Part shown: positions 1 through 8,384 of the stretch, one piece after another
How the letters are laid out: each line of letters opens with the position of its first letter
How positions within the stretch are numbered: position 1 is the first letter of the stretch
Origin: Clostridium sp. AF27-2AA
Lineage (GTDB): Bacteria > Bacillota > Clostridia > Lachnospirales > Lachnospiraceae
NCBI RefSeq assembly: GCF_003478505.1
Contig: NZ_QUFI01000029.1
Coordinates: 1 to 34,802, forward strand
DNA length: 34,802 nt
Reading direction: 5' to 3'
The notes under the pieces: model-generated
What the model was told of the DNA's origin: nothing
Databases searched by the model: none
What the model saw: only the letters and a program-made list of their open reading frames with translations
Position numbers and translations under genes: made by a program

Positions 1-35
1 GCTTCGGACCTGTAGTGGGTTCTGTCTCTATATTG

Positions 36-650
36 TTATTTGAGTTTTAGGACTGCTACCTGCTGCAGCATCTCTCCATTCAGTTCGATGGAATTTCCCG
101 CATACTCCACGACGCAATCGCAGAGATCCGTAAACTCATCCAGGGTTCCGATGACATCATAGCCGAAGGCTTCCCCGCGATAGTGCATCGGGAGGGTAAC
201 CCGCGGCTGGATCTGGTCGATGAGGGCTTTGGCCTGCTTTGCGTCAATGGTGTAGAAGCCGCCCACCGGGATCATGACCGCATCCAGTCCCTTTAATGCT
301 TCGATCTGTTCCGACTCCAATTCACAGCCAAGATCTCCCAGATGTGCCACATGGTAGGTTCCGTCATCAAAAATACGGATGCAGTTACTGCCACGCTTTG
401 TGCCCCGGGCATCATCATGCCAAGTGTGAATCTCGGTGATGGTAAACGGAGACAAAACGCCATCCTGTTTCAGGGTCACGGTTTCTCTCCCGTTATGATC
501 ACTGTGCTCATGGCTGCAGAATACCGCATCTGCCGTCTCCCGCACCGGCGCAAGTCCAGGCACATAGCCATCCTCGTATGGATCCAGAATGATCGTATAT
601 CCGTTTGATTCCATCTTAAAGCACGAATGTCCAAGCCATGTAAGTTTCAT
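36..650 (-). CDS. Metallo-beta-lactamase-fold metal-dependent hydrolase (UlaG-like)
   Basis: A 204-residue soluble protein of the metallo-beta-lactamase superfamily. The N-terminus has the usual first strands (TWLGHSCF), then LDPYED, and the zinc-binding HxHxDH motif as SHEHSDHNG near residue 50. Later metal ligands appear as HLGDLG and LPMHYRGE. Short family members of this kind resemble UlaG (L-ascorbate-6-phosphate lactonase) and uncharacterised Zn hydrolases; the substrate cannot be told here. I chose the ATG at 650 because GAGGTGA lies five bases upstream; a GTG three codons earlier (659) falls inside that ribosome site. It appears monocistronic, with its own promoter. Family assignment is sure, function unknown. 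Confidence 0.88.
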   Translation of the reverse strand: MKLTWLGHSCFKMESNGYTIILDPYEDGYVPGLAPVRETADAVFCSHEHSDHNGRETVTLKQDGVLSPFTITEIHTWHDDARGTKRGSNCIRIFDDGTYHVAHLGDLGCELESEQIEALKGLDAVMIPVGGFYTIDAKQAKALIDQIQPRVTLPMHYRGEAFGYDVIGTLDEFTDLCDCVVEYAGNSIELNGEMLQQVAVLKLK

Positions 651-679
651 CGTAATCACCTCATGATATTTTTTCTTTC

Positions 680-708
680 ATTGTAATCGATGAACCCGGT
701 TTACGCAA
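680..708 (-). promoter_or_regulatory. Sigma-A-type promoter for the MBL-fold gene
   Basis: On the minus strand TTGCGT (703-708) and TACAAT (680-685) are separated by exactly 17 bases. They lie about 30 bases upstream of the start codon at 650. Prediction from sequence only. Confidence 0.55.
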
Positions 709-866
709 TACAGCTGCTGCTCTGGTTTGACATCCGATGCTCGGAAGTTTGACACCTTTCCGAATGAAAAGCAGCGTATAAGCTGCATGAATGCTTATAT
801 TTTTTGTCAAATTTATTGTTTTTATGTATAGGCTTTTTGTGCTGTAATGGTATTGAGGTGAAAAAA

Positions 867-1705
867 TTGAAGGTCAATACATCAAAATCAAAAAACGCTG
901 AGTCTTTTTATATAAAGCAATCCTACATCGACAGTAACGGAAAATCTACCTCTCGGACAATCCGCAAACTGGGAACATTAAAAGAATTGTTGGTTGAACA
1001 TAGTCCCACCAGAGACGATGTTATGGCCTGGGCAAAAGAACAGGCCCGCATTGAGACCGAAAAGTTTGAACAGGAAAAAGCGAATCATTGTATTCCTATT
1101 ACTTTCCATCCAAACCGAAAGATCGCCCATGGAGAAAAGCGAAAATTTCAGGGAGGTTATCTTTTCCTGCAGTCTCTTTATTATGAACTCGGTTTAAACA
1201 AGGTATGTCGAAAGATTCGAGATAAACATCACTATGATTATGATTTGAACGCGATCTTATCCGATCTCATCTATACACGCATTTTAGAACCGGGCAGCAA
1301 ACGTTCTTCTTTTGAAACGGCTAAAAACTTCCTAGAAGCACCCACTTATCAGCTTCATGATGTTTACGGATCATGAAAACGGATTTTTCTGCCCGTCCTG
1401 TTTTTGTCCAGCGAAACGACCGGATCCGAGCACATTTCCTGATCTATTTTCTAGCGCTGTTCATTTATCGTCTGCTTGAAAAAAAGCTCAAGCGGAAACA
1501 TACATGTGAAGAGTTATTGCCGACATTAAGAGACTATGAATTTGCAGATGTGCAGGGGCAGGGATTCATACCGATTTATGAATCTACTAAACTAACGGAT
1601 GCATTACATGAAGTAGCCGGATTCGAAACGGATTATGAATTTCTTACCAAAAGGAAAATGAAAGAAATCCAAAAACTTAGTAAACAATCTCGAGAAAAAT
1701 CATAA
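867..1705 (+). pseudogene. IS1634-family transposase, internally deleted
   Basis: The 5' part (867-1376) encodes the family's N-terminus (SKNAESFYIKQSY, then TSRTIRKLGTLKEL) and ends near FLEAPTYQLHDVYGS. The 3' part (from about 1373, another frame) encodes the family's C-terminus (KTDFSARPVFVQRNDRIRAH, then FIYRLLEKKL). About 250 residues that should lie between them, including most of the DDE catalytic core, are missing, and the join shifts the frame so that a TGA ends the first part. The likely start is TTG at 867, six bases after GAGGTG. A simple internal deletion explains it. Family recognition is by eye and fairly sure; the exact breakpoint is near 1365-1375. Confidence 0.82.
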
Positions 1706-2008
1706 AAATCTATCATCTATATCTGATTCAGAAAAAAGACTATATAGTAAAACGAAACTACACCGCTGAAAAAACCAGGTAGAATAAGGCTTTCAGCGGT
1801 GTTTTAATAAATTTGACTGTCAAAGATGGGATTCTACCATAAAAGCCAAACTTTCTCAAATAGCATTGTGTGCAGATAGATTCCAGAAAATGGCAGTAGC
1901 GTTTGAATCCGAACGAGGAAGAACAGCTGAAAAAGATCAGCTGTATGGATGGGGAAAGCAAGCTTATACAAAAACAGTACTTTTCTATTCTGCCGTGGTG
2001 ATCTCTGC
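1706..2008. other. Intergenic region between the IS relic and tctA
   Basis: This 303-bp stretch holds a terminator-like hairpin (1760-1802), the right inverted repeat of the IS relic (1806-1817), and a second perfect 8-bp stem ACAGCTGA/TCAGCTGT at 1923-1930 and 1937-1944 with a 6-base loop. That second hairpin lies 65 bp past the tctA stop and could be a weak 3' end for the tct transcript, although no T-run follows it. No convincing gene was seen. Short open frames here have no ribosome site or recognisable domain. Confidence 0.5.
1760..1802 (+). terminator. Rho-independent terminator, probably of the IS relic
   Basis: A 12-bp perfect stem, ACACCGCTGAAA with TTTCAGCGGTGT (1760-1771 and 1791-1802), is followed by TTTAATAAATTT. 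It lies 55 bases after the last transposase codon and just inside the right inverted repeat. In reverse it has a weaker T-run (TAGTTTT) and could also stop read-through from tctA. Confidence 0.65.
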
Positions 2009-3511
2009 TCAGGCCGTTTTCTTTTTCAATATGCCCGTCAGCTTCTCCATGTACGGCTTTGTCCACGGGATATTGCCAAGCAATATCCACGCAACGCAGA
2101 GCAGAAGAAGAATGGTCTGCCAGTGTCCAAAGGTGGACAGGAGCGGATGGTCGGATGAGGAGGCCAGGGACACGGCCTGACGGAAGTTGGAATCCATCAT
2201 CTGCCCCAATACCATGGCCAGGATCAGCGGTGCCACCGGATAATCAAACCGGCGCATCAAAAAGCCGATCAGACCAAACAGGAACATCAGCGCCACGTCA
2301 AACAGTCTGTTATTGCAGGAAAACGAACCAATCACACAAAGGCTGGTTACCACCGGAATCATAACATTCTTCGGAATGGTGATGACACGGCTGATATGCG
2401 GTGCCACTAAAAGGCCCAGAAGAAGCAGTGCAAAGCAGGCAATGATGCCGGCCACCAGAATGGCGTGGAAGGCTTCCGGGTTCTTCCGGATAAACATCGG
2501 CCCCGGCTGCAGGCCGTGTACATAAAACACAGAAAGGATGATCGCCGTAACCGCATCCCCCGGAACCGCCAGAGTCAGCATCGGGATCAGGGCACCTCCG
2601 ATGCAGGCATTGTTGGAAGACTCACTGGCCATGATGCCTTCCACTGCACCTTCGCCAAAGGGCACTTCCGGATTCTTCACGATACGCTTTGCCTCATTGT
2701 AGGCAATGAAGGATGCCACCGGGCCGCCTGCGCCTGGCAGGGCACCCACCAGCATACCAATGGTGGAAGTATAAAGAGACAGCTTCCAGTGCTTTAACAC
2801 CTCTTTTAAGCTGACCTTTGTTTTTTCCATGGTCAGGATATTCTGCTCCTGGCCCAGACTGTATACAACACTCAGCACTTCCGCGAAGCCAAAGAAACCT
2901 ACCAGCGCCGGAACCGTGCTGATACCGCCTGCCAGATTCTGAATGCCAAAGGTCAGGCGCTTGGTTCCCATCAGCGGATCCAGGCCGATCATGCTGATGA
3001 CCAGACCAATCATAACGCTGACAAGACCCTTCGCGTAGTTTTTGGTGCTGACAGAGCCGACCGTTACCAGGCCAAACAGCGCCAGCAGGAAATAATCCAT
3101 CTTGGTGAATTTAATCGCGATGGCAGATACCGGCTGTGCCAGAAGTCCCAGCGCGATAAAGCCGAACACACTTCCCAGGAAGGAATAAATGGTTGCGGTG
3201 AACAGTGCCTTATAGGACTGTCCCTTTTTAGACATGGGATAACCGTCCAGCGTCGTTACGACCGAAGACGGTGCGCCCGGAATATTGATCAGAATTGCGG
3301 AAACCGCACCGGAGAACACACCGACCACATACACGCCCATGATCATGGCGAGCGCATCCGAATGGTCCCAGGTATAGGTGATGGACACTAAAAGCGCCGT
3401 GGCCATGGATACGGAAAGTCCCGGAATGGCACCGACAAACAGTCCTGCCACAGATCCTAAAAGGACCATCAGGAGGAACCGCAGATCTACGATCGATAAC
3501 ATTTCTAACAT
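2009..3511 (-). CDS. tctA: Tripartite tricarboxylate transporter, large permease TctA
   Basis: A 500-residue, very hydrophobic membrane protein with about 11-12 predicted helices, the length usual for TctA. The family's glycine-rich loops are present: GAIPGLSVSMATALLVSITY near the N-terminus and GALPGAGGPVASFIAYNEAK around the middle. It forms the sodium- or proton-driven channel that works with TctB and the extracytoplasmic binding protein TctC to import citrate or related carboxylates. It is the last gene of the operon, 16 bp after tctB, and its ATG is preceded by AAGGAGAG at good spacing. The family is certain. The substrate is not; TTT systems carry many different dicarboxylates, tricarboxylates and hydroxy-acids. 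Confidence 0.95.
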   Translation of the reverse strand: MLEMLSIVDLRFLLMVLLGSVAGLFVGAIPGLSVSMATALLVSITYTWDHSDALAMIMGVYVVGVFSGAVSAILINIPGAPSSVVTTLDGYPMSKKGQSYKALFTATIYSFLGSVFGFIALGLLAQPVSAIAIKFTKMDYFLLALFGLVTVGSVSTKNYAKGLVSVMIGLVISMIGLDPLMGTKRLTFGIQNLAGGISTVPALVGFFGFAEVLSVVYSLGQEQNILTMEKTKVSLKEVLKHWKLSLYTSTIGMLVGALPGAGGPVASFIAYNEAKRIVKNPEVPFGEGAVEGIMASESSNNACIGGALIPMLTLAVPGDAVTAIILSVFYVHGLQPGPMFIRKNPEAFHAILVAGIIACFALLLLGLLVAPHISRVITIPKNVMIPVVTSLCVIGSFSCNNRLFDVALMFLFGLIGFLMRRFDYPVAPLILAMVLGQMMDSNFRQAVSLASSSDHPLLSTFGHWQTILLLLCVAWILLGNIPWTKPYMEKLTGILKKKTA

Positions 3512-3527
3512 TGGTTTTCTCTCCTTT

Positions 3528-4085
3528 CTATGGCAGCATCACATGCAGGCATGTGCGGAACGCAATACTCAAAAACAGGGACGTGCACACCGGCACCAGG
3601 ATCAGCACCGGTACCTTCCGCACCCCCATAAATGCCATCATGGCAATCAGGAAGACTATGGTTGCCACCTCAAAGATGGAAATGGTAATGCTGAAGGATA
3701 AAATACCGATGGTGACACGCGGAATGGATACCTCGCCCAAAACCACATAATACAGAACACAGAGCAGCAGAACACTCAGAACCGCCGCCAGCTTCTTATG
3801 GGAACCGGCACCGTTTCCGGCATTTCCGCCATCAGCTTTTCCAGCTGCAACGCCATCAGCCGCCTGAACTGCGGTCCGCTTCATCTCCAGAACACCCTGT
3901 CCGATGATCCAGAGAGAAAGTCCGATCAGGGCTGCGCCTACAAGCGCCGGGAACAGATACGGAGACTGGCTCCAGGCTTTATTAAAGGATTTTGCATAGG
4001 ACATAAGAGAATACGAGAGCAGCAAAATGCCGCTCCCGCAAAATAAGATACCCTCTGCAATTAACGAATATACTTTGTTTTTCAT
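3528..4085 (-). CDS. tctB: Tripartite tricarboxylate transporter, small subunit TctB
   Basis: A 185-residue membrane protein with four to five hydrophobic segments (one beginning near residue 10, another AALIGLSLWIIG, then a C-terminal block). A short polar stretch rich in Ala, Gly and Asp sits at about residues 75-95, in the middle cytoplasmic or external loop. Size and layout match TctB, the poorly conserved small membrane subunit of TTT transporters. The gene starts 3 bp after the tctC stop, with GGAG six bases upstream of its ATG, and is followed by tctA. Recognition rests as much on context as on sequence, since TctB proteins diverge strongly. Confidence 0.9.
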   Translation of the reverse strand: MKNKVYSLIAEGILFCGSGILLLSYSLMSYAKSFNKAWSQSPYLFPALVGAALIGLSLWIIGQGVLEMKRTAVQAADGVAAGKADGGNAGNGAGSHKKLAAVLSVLLLCVLYYVVLGEVSIPRVTIGILSFSITISIFEVATIVFLIAMMAFMGVRKVPVLILVPVCTSLFLSIAFRTCLHVMLP

Positions 4086-4088
4086 GGA

Positions 4089-5210
4089 TTACTCCTCAAT
4101 TCTCGCAATACCGAACTCTTCCGGGCTCTTCTCTGCTACGCCGTTATCGTACTGCAGCCAGCAGATGACGGATTTCCAGTTGTCATAGAATTCTTTGATG
4201 GATGCCTCGTCGGTGTATTTCTCAAATACCGGATCTGCTGCGTTCTGTTTTACAAAATCAGTCCACTCCTGATCTGCGAATACCTTCTTGGCAGCTGCCT
4301 TTAATACGTCAACAACCTCCTGCGGAGTGTCATTGTTCACAACGAAGCTTAACAGGGTGTACGGAATGTTTAAGTATTTCTCGGACTCCGGAACTACCTC
4401 GGTGAAGGCCGGAATATCCGGGTACGCTTCCATTCTCTCGTTGGAGAATACTGCTAACGGTTTTACATCGCCGCTCTCAATGTAGCCGCCGAGGGTGGAG
4501 ATGTTCGGATTGGTGAAATCCACCTGTCCGCCGATAACACCAAGCAGTGCATCATTACCGGAATCGAAGCTGGTCATTGCTACATCGTAGCCAAGCTCTT
4601 TTAATACCAGACCCTGATTGTGACCGCTTCCGCCAGGACCGGAATGGGACATGGTTACCTTGCCAGGATTTGCCTTGATGTCATCGAGCAGCTCTTCCAG
4701 GGTGTTGTACTTGGAATCCTTGCCGACTACCAGTACCTTCGGGTCACCAACTAACGGGGAGATAACGGTAAAGTCCTCATAATCCAGGTCACAGATGTTC
4801 ATGGTGCGGTAGGTACCCAGGGTCTCTGCACAGACTAACAGGGTGTAGCCGTCAGACGGCTGCTCCTTTACGGACTGGCAGCCAATAGAACCGGATGCAC
4901 CGCCCTGGTTGGTTACGGTGATGGACTGGCCTAAATATTTCTCAAGAAGGGCTGCAAGCTTTCTGCCCCACACATCGGTGGTGCCGCCTGCGCCGTAAGG
5001 AATGATCATGTTGATCGGTTTGGTCGGATAGTCAGCGGTTGCAACCAGATCGCTGTCTGCTGCCTCGCTGCTCTCTGCTGCTTCTGCCGCAGTTGTCTCT
5101 GCCGCAGACTCTGCTGCCTTGGTGGTCTCGGATGTGGATACGGAAACGCTGCATGCCGTCATGGACAGGCACATTGCGGCTGCCGTAGCCAGTGCAATGA
5201 TTTTTCTCAT
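4089..5210 (-). CDS. tctC: Tripartite tricarboxylate transporter substrate-binding lipoprotein TctC
   Basis: A 373-residue binding protein of the TctC (Bug) family. It begins with a lipoprotein signal peptide ending in LSMTAC, so Cys20 is the likely lipidated residue, followed by a low-complexity Ala/Glu/Thr/Ser tether to about residue 55. The mature domain opens with PTKPINMIIPYGAGGTTDVW, the Bug-family first strand and loop, and continues with NQGGASGSIG and HSGPGGSGHNQG, the loops that hold the carboxylate. It should be anchored outside the membrane and deliver its ligand to TctAB. It is the first gene of the operon and has its own promoter about 105 bp upstream. The ligand cannot be read from sequence. 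Confidence 0.94.
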   Translation of the reverse strand: MRKIIALATAAAMCLSMTACSVSVSTSETTKAAESAAETTAAEAAESSEAADSDLVATADYPTKPINMIIPYGAGGTTDVWGRKLAALLEKYLGQSITVTNQGGASGSIGCQSVKEQPSDGYTLLVCAETLGTYRTMNICDLDYEDFTVISPLVGDPKVLVVGKDSKYNTLEELLDDIKANPGKVTMSHSGPGGSGHNQGLVLKELGYDVAMTSFDSGNDALLGVIGGQVDFTNPNISTLGGYIESGDVKPLAVFSNERMEAYPDIPAFTEVVPESEKYLNIPYTLLSFVVNNDTPQEVVDVLKAAAKKVFADQEWTDFVKQNAADPVFEKYTDEASIKEFYDNWKSVICWLQYDNGVAEKSPEEFGIARIEE

Positions 5211-5255
5211 AAGTTACTACACTCCTCTTTTTATTTTGTTACATTCTTCCCCACA

Positions 5256-5301
5256 GCATGGTGTTCTCCGGATGCATACAAAACCAGCATCCGCGCCATG
5301 C
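5256..5301 (-). other. Structured leader hairpin in the tctC 5' untranslated region
   Basis: Inside the roughly 100-base leader between the predicted tct promoter and the tctC start are two nested stems: outer GCATGG/CCATGC (5256-5261 with 5296-5301) and inner CGGATGC/GCATCCG (5269-5275 with 5287-5293). An asymmetric internal loop separates them. No T-run follows, so it is not a simple terminator. It matches no riboswitch class that I can recognise. It may affect mRNA stability or bind a regulator. Confidence 0.4.
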
Positions 5302-5314
5302 AGTGCTAAGCTCG

Positions 5315-5343
5315 ATTATATCACAGGAAGTGGGCGGATTCAA
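5315..5343 (-). promoter_or_regulatory. Sigma-A promoter of the tctCBA operon
   Basis: On the minus strand TTGAAT (5338-5343) and a perfect TATAAT (5315-5320) are spaced by 17 bases. The predicted transcript start near 5308 leaves a leader of about 98 bases before the tctC ATG. Confidence 0.7.
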
Positions 5344-5435
5344 CAAAAGCTTTGTCGAGTTAAAGCTTTAAACTATAATAGTTAGTTATAGCAGTTATTC
5401 GTTCGCGTTCTCAACTCTCCGGGCAGAATCCGGGA

Positions 5436-5464
5436 TTGTATTCTTTCCATAAAAATGTTATGAT
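5436..5464 (+). promoter_or_regulatory. Sigma-A promoter of the shikimate kinase gene
   Basis: TTGTAT (5436-5441) and TATGAT (5459-5464) are separated by 17 bases. Transcription would start near 5471, only about 30 bases before the start codon at 5501. It is divergent from the tct promoter. Confidence 0.6.
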
Positions 5465-5500
5465 TTTTTATGACTCTAAAACAAAGTGAGGAATCGCGTC

Positions 5501-6022
5501 ATGATAACAAAACCGGTTTTTCTGTGCGGCTATACCAGCAGCGGAAAAACAACTGTTGGAAAGGAACTGGCCAAACAGCTTGGCGTTTCCTTTTTTGACA
5601 CCGACGAGCTGCTTGCAAGGCAGGCTGGTCAGACACCCCAGCAGATCTTTGTGGAAAAGGGCGAAGCTTATTTCCGGGATCTGGAACATGAAATTGCACG
5701 CCAGACTGCTGCATATCCGCCCTGCGTTATCTCCACCGGAGGCGGAATGCTGATTTCCGAGCGCAACGGAAAGCTTCTCTCTGAAGCCGGCACCATTATC
5801 TATTTAAACCGGCCCTTTGAAGCCTGTTACCGCAGTCTCATGCAGAACCCGGACCGACCGCTCATCAAAAATAATACCAGAGAGGAGCTGCGGGAACGCT
5901 ACGAAAAGCGCGCGGTTTCTTACCAGACTTATGCGGATTTTACGGTAAAGAATGACCGCACACCACAACTGACCGCACAGCGGATTGTAGAATTCCTGAA
6001 AACGAAACGGACCGCAAACTAG
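5501..6022 (+). CDS. aroK: Shikimate kinase
   Basis: A 173-residue cytoplasmic P-loop kinase that phosphorylates shikimate to shikimate 3-phosphate using ATP, in the route to chorismate and the aromatic amino acids. The Walker A motif is CGYTSSGKTTVG at the N-terminus. FFDTDELL and FRDLEHEI supply the shikimate-binding Asp and Arg, STGGGML is the family's glycine triplet, and RPLI lies in the lid. Length is typical. I place the start at ATG 5501, because GTGAGG (5486-5491) serves as its ribosome site at eight to nine bases; reading that GTG as the start would leave no ribosome site. It is followed, after a separate promoter, by DAHP synthase, the first enzyme of the same pathway. Confidence 0.93.
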   Translation: MITKPVFLCGYTSSGKTTVGKELAKQLGVSFFDTDELLARQAGQTPQQIFVEKGEAYFRDLEHEIARQTAAYPPCVISTGGGMLISERNGKLLSEAGTIIYLNRPFEACYRSLMQNPDRPLIKNNTREELRERYEKRAVSYQTYADFTVKNDRTPQLTAQRIVEFLKTKRTAN

Positions 6023-6041
6023 CATTCTGCTGATTTTACGC

Positions 6042-6070
6042 TTGCAATTTTGTCTCAGACATACTATAAT
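6042..6070 (+). promoter_or_regulatory. Sigma-A promoter of the DAHP synthase gene
   Basis: TTGCAA (6042-6047), 17 bases, then a perfect TATAAT (6065-6070). The roughly 100-base leader that follows holds one 6-bp stem, GCCGCA/TGCGGC (6128-6133 with 6142-6147), without a T-run. There is no T-box-like length or recognisable terminator. Confidence 0.7.
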
Positions 6071-6176
6071 ACGCTTTAACGCGTCAACGTGCGAATTTAT
6101 TCACGCAGTTATAATAACAAACGAACTGCCGCACAGCCTGTTGCGGCGCATCATTTACAAAACGAGGAGAACAATT

Positions 6177-7205
6177 ATGGCATTCGAATTCATAAACAAG
6201 CTGCCGACCCCGGCAGAGATCAAAGAACAGTTCCCGCTTCCAGCAGAGTTCATAGCACGCAAAGCAGAACGTGATGAGGAAGTAAAAAAGGTCATCAGCG
6301 GAGAAAGTGATAAGTTCCTGGTACTCATCGGACCGTGTTCCGCAGATAATGAGGACGCAGTACTGGATTACACCAGCCGCCTGATCGACGTTCAGGAAAA
6401 GACCAAAGACCGCCTGGTTATCGTACCGCGTGTCTACACCAACAAACCGCGTACCACCGGTGACGGCTACAAGGGCATGCTCCATCAGCCGGACCCGGAG
6501 AAGCGTCCAAGCATGGCTGAAGGCCTTCACGCCATCCGCCATCTGCATATGCGCGTCTTAAAGGAGACCGGCTTCTCCACCGCGGACGAGATGCTTTACC
6601 CGGATAATGTCAGCTACTTAGATGACATCATGTCCTACATTGCAGTCGGTGCCCGCTCCGTAGAAAACCAGCAGCACCGCCTGGTATCCAGTGGCTGCCA
6701 TGTTCCAGTCGGCATGAAGAACCCGACCAGTGGTGACTTATCTGTTATGATGAATTCCGTTCAGGCTGGTCAGCACAGCCACGAATTCATTATGCGGGAC
6801 TGGGAAGTAAAAACCGACGGAAACCCGTACACCCACACCATCCTGCGTGGCGCAGTCAGCAAGCACGGTCAGTGCCTGCCGAACTACCACTACGAGGATC
6901 TGATGCTGCTCCACGAGTTATACGCAAAACGTGATCTGATCAATCCGGCCTGCATCGTAGATGCCAACCACTCCAACTCCAACAAACAGTACATGGAGCA
7001 GATCCGCATTGTCAAAGAGATCCTGCACAGCCGCAGACACTCCGCAGACTTAAACAAACTTGTCAAGGGCGTTATGATCGAAAGCTACATCGAGCCGGGC
7101 AACCAGAAGATCGGTGAGCACTGCTACGGTAAGTCCATTACCGACCCATGCCTTGGCTGGGAAGATTCTGAGCGCCTGCTGTACGAGATTGCAGAGCAGG
7201 TATAA
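6177..7205 (+). CDS. aroF: 3-deoxy-7-phosphoheptulonate (DAHP) synthase, type I
   Basis: A 342-residue enzyme condensing phosphoenolpyruvate and erythrose 4-phosphate into DAHP, the committed step of aromatic biosynthesis. It is of the AroF/G/H (type I alpha) kind. Seen in sequence are the GPCSADNEDAV loop, the RVYTNKPRTTGDGYKG phosphate-binding stretch, KNPTSGDL, DANHSNSNKQY, and the C-terminal metal-binding ESYIEPGNQ. I chose ATG 6177, which is preceded by CGAGGAG at seven bases; the reading frame stays open 45 codons further upstream, but that part covers the promoter. Which aromatic amino acid inhibits it cannot be read by eye, so the symbol denotes family only. A strong terminator follows directly. 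Confidence 0.94.
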   Translation: MAFEFINKLPTPAEIKEQFPLPAEFIARKAERDEEVKKVISGESDKFLVLIGPCSADNEDAVLDYTSRLIDVQEKTKDRLVIVPRVYTNKPRTTGDGYKGMLHQPDPEKRPSMAEGLHAIRHLHMRVLKETGFSTADEMLYPDNVSYLDDIMSYIAVGARSVENQQHRLVSSGCHVPVGMKNPTSGDLSVMMNSVQAGQHSHEFIMRDWEVKTDGNPYTHTILRGAVSKHGQCLPNYHYEDLMLLHELYAKRDLINPACIVDANHSNSNKQYMEQIRIVKEILHSRRHSADLNKLVKGVMIESYIEPGNQKIGEHCYGKSITDPCLGWEDSERLLYEIAEQV

Positions 7206-7220
7206 GTATCTGCAAACGTA

Positions 7221-7268
7221 AAAAGATTCGGAAGAAGCTATGTTTTCATGGCATCTTCCGAATCTTTT
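7221..7268. terminator. Bidirectional rho-independent terminator
   Basis: A 15-bp perfect stem, AAAAGATTCGGAAGA (7221-7235) with its complement (7254-7268), has an 18-base loop and A/T runs on both flanks. It sits between the converging DAHP synthase (ends 7205) and hydroxyacid dehydrogenase (ends 7309) genes and should stop both transcripts. Confidence 0.9.
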
Positions 7269-7308
7269 TATAGTCCGGTTTTATTCTTCTGCAGGTTCTT
7301 TTGTCTGT

Positions 7309-8316
7309 CTATCTCTGCTCCAGTTCCTTCTGATTCACGATATGTCCCGGCTTTTCTCCTCTGGAAAGCTTCTCGATATCTTCCCAGATCATCGCATAAC
7401 CGCGGCGGAAGCTGCTGCCGGTGATACCGCCGATATGCGGGCTGAACAAAAGCTTTGCCATTGTCTCCTCCGGCCAGGAAAGCACCGGATGATCCTTCTG
7501 CACCGGCTCATGATCCAGCGTATCCAGACCGGCCATGGCAATGGTTCCATTCTCCAGGGCTTCCCGCAGTGCTTCATCATCCACCAGCTCTCCCCTGGAC
7601 GTATTGATGAAATAACTTCCCTTCCGGCACTTTGCGAAGAACTCACGGCTGCACATTCCGGCAGTTTCTCCGGTGACCGGAACATGAAGGCTTAACATAT
7701 CACAGGTTTTAAGAAGTTCATCCATCGGAAGATACTGAACCTGATACCGCGCTTCCTCCTCCGGACTCAGGCGGTGGCGCTTTGTGTAATGCACGGTCAC
7801 GCCAAAGCTTTGCAGCATGTCAGCCACTGCTCTTGCAATAGCTCCGAAGCCGATCAGGCCAACCGTACAGTCAGACAGCTCTTTCAGGCTTCCGCCTCCC
7901 ATGTAGCCCATCTTGACGGCCATCTGGCGGCCATCCCGCACAGCCTGGTCACCGGAAACCACATTTTTGATCACGCCGAGCATCAGAAGAAGCGTCTGCT
8001 CAGCCACTGCCTTTGCGTTCATGCCCGCACAGTTGCACACATAAATACCCCGCGCTCCGGCCGCTTCCAGATTGATCTGGTTGAACGCAACACCCTCAGA
8101 ATGGATCATCCTCAAGGACGGCAGTCTCTTTATCAGCCCTTCGGAAATTTCTGTGACCGCGTCCACAATGATCACCTCTGCGTCCGGCGCCAGCTGCGCA
8201 TATGCAGCATCCGTCAATCCAATCGGGAGATTCACTACCTCCGCGCTTTCCGTGAATGGTGTCTTTGCCGTATAATTTTCTACATTATTTTCATTTCCGA
8301 TATGCAGTATCTTCAT
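7309..8316 (-). CDS. D-isomer-specific 2-hydroxyacid dehydrogenase (NAD)
   Basis: A 335-residue cytoplasmic oxidoreductase of the phosphoglycerate dehydrogenase/D-lactate dehydrogenase family, interconverting a 2-keto acid and a D-2-hydroxy acid. The Rossmann nucleotide loop is VGLIGFGAIARAVAD. The catalytic Arg, Glu and His are in INTSRGELVDD, LDHEPV and FSPHIGGIT. No ACT or other regulatory domain follows, so it is not a long-form SerA. I prefer the ATG at 8316, with GGAGA six bases upstream; an ATG four codons earlier is possible but overlaps that site. The substrate is unknown. A glyoxylate/hydroxypyruvate reductase role would fit the acid-sugar genes nearby, but that is inference. Confidence 0.88.
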   Translation of the reverse strand: MKILHIGNENNVENYTAKTPFTESAEVVNLPIGLTDAAYAQLAPDAEVIIVDAVTEISEGLIKRLPSLRMIHSEGVAFNQINLEAAGARGIYVCNCAGMNAKAVAEQTLLLMLGVIKNVVSGDQAVRDGRQMAVKMGYMGGGSLKELSDCTVGLIGFGAIARAVADMLQSFGVTVHYTKRHRLSPEEEARYQVQYLPMDELLKTCDMLSLHVPVTGETAGMCSREFFAKCRKGSYFINTSRGELVDDEALREALENGTIAMAGLDTLDHEPVQKDHPVLSWPEETMAKLLFSPHIGGITGSSFRRGYAMIWEDIEKLSRGEKPGHIVNQKELEQR

Positions 8317-8384
8317 AGGTATCTCCATTTCCCAGCCTGCTTGCGCTGTCTGCTTTTCCAACTGCTGCCAACACAGCCACGATT

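Larger units (their letters stand above)
806..1817 (+). mobile_element. Relic of an IS1634-type insertion sequence
   Basis: A 12-bp perfect inverted repeat, GTCAAATTTATT at 806-817 and its complement at 1806-1817, brackets two fragments of one transposase. Full elements of this family are roughly 1.6-2 kb with a transposase of about 550 residues; this one spans 1012 bp. No clear target-site duplication is visible outside the repeats, so the 12-mers may be internal parts of the true ends or chance. The element must be immobile unless complemented in trans. Confidence 0.6.

Noticed and set aside
681..694. Catabolite-responsive element (TGTAATCGATGAAC)
   Set aside because: The left half fits, but the final CA of the consensus does not; it also overlaps the predicted -10.
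1866..2180. 104-codon open frame between the IS relic and tctA
   Set aside because: No ribosome site or domain, and its 3' half overlaps tctA on the other strand.
6089..6176. Possible leader peptide with Tyr codons before DAHP synthase, hinting at attenuation
   Set aside because: No ribosome site, starts with GTG, only two Tyr codons, and the 6-bp stem at 6128-6147 has no T-run or alternative pairing.
6048..6176. T-box riboswitch upstream of DAHP synthase
   Set aside because: The leader from the predicted promoter is only about 100 bases and no T-box-like conserved core or terminator was found.
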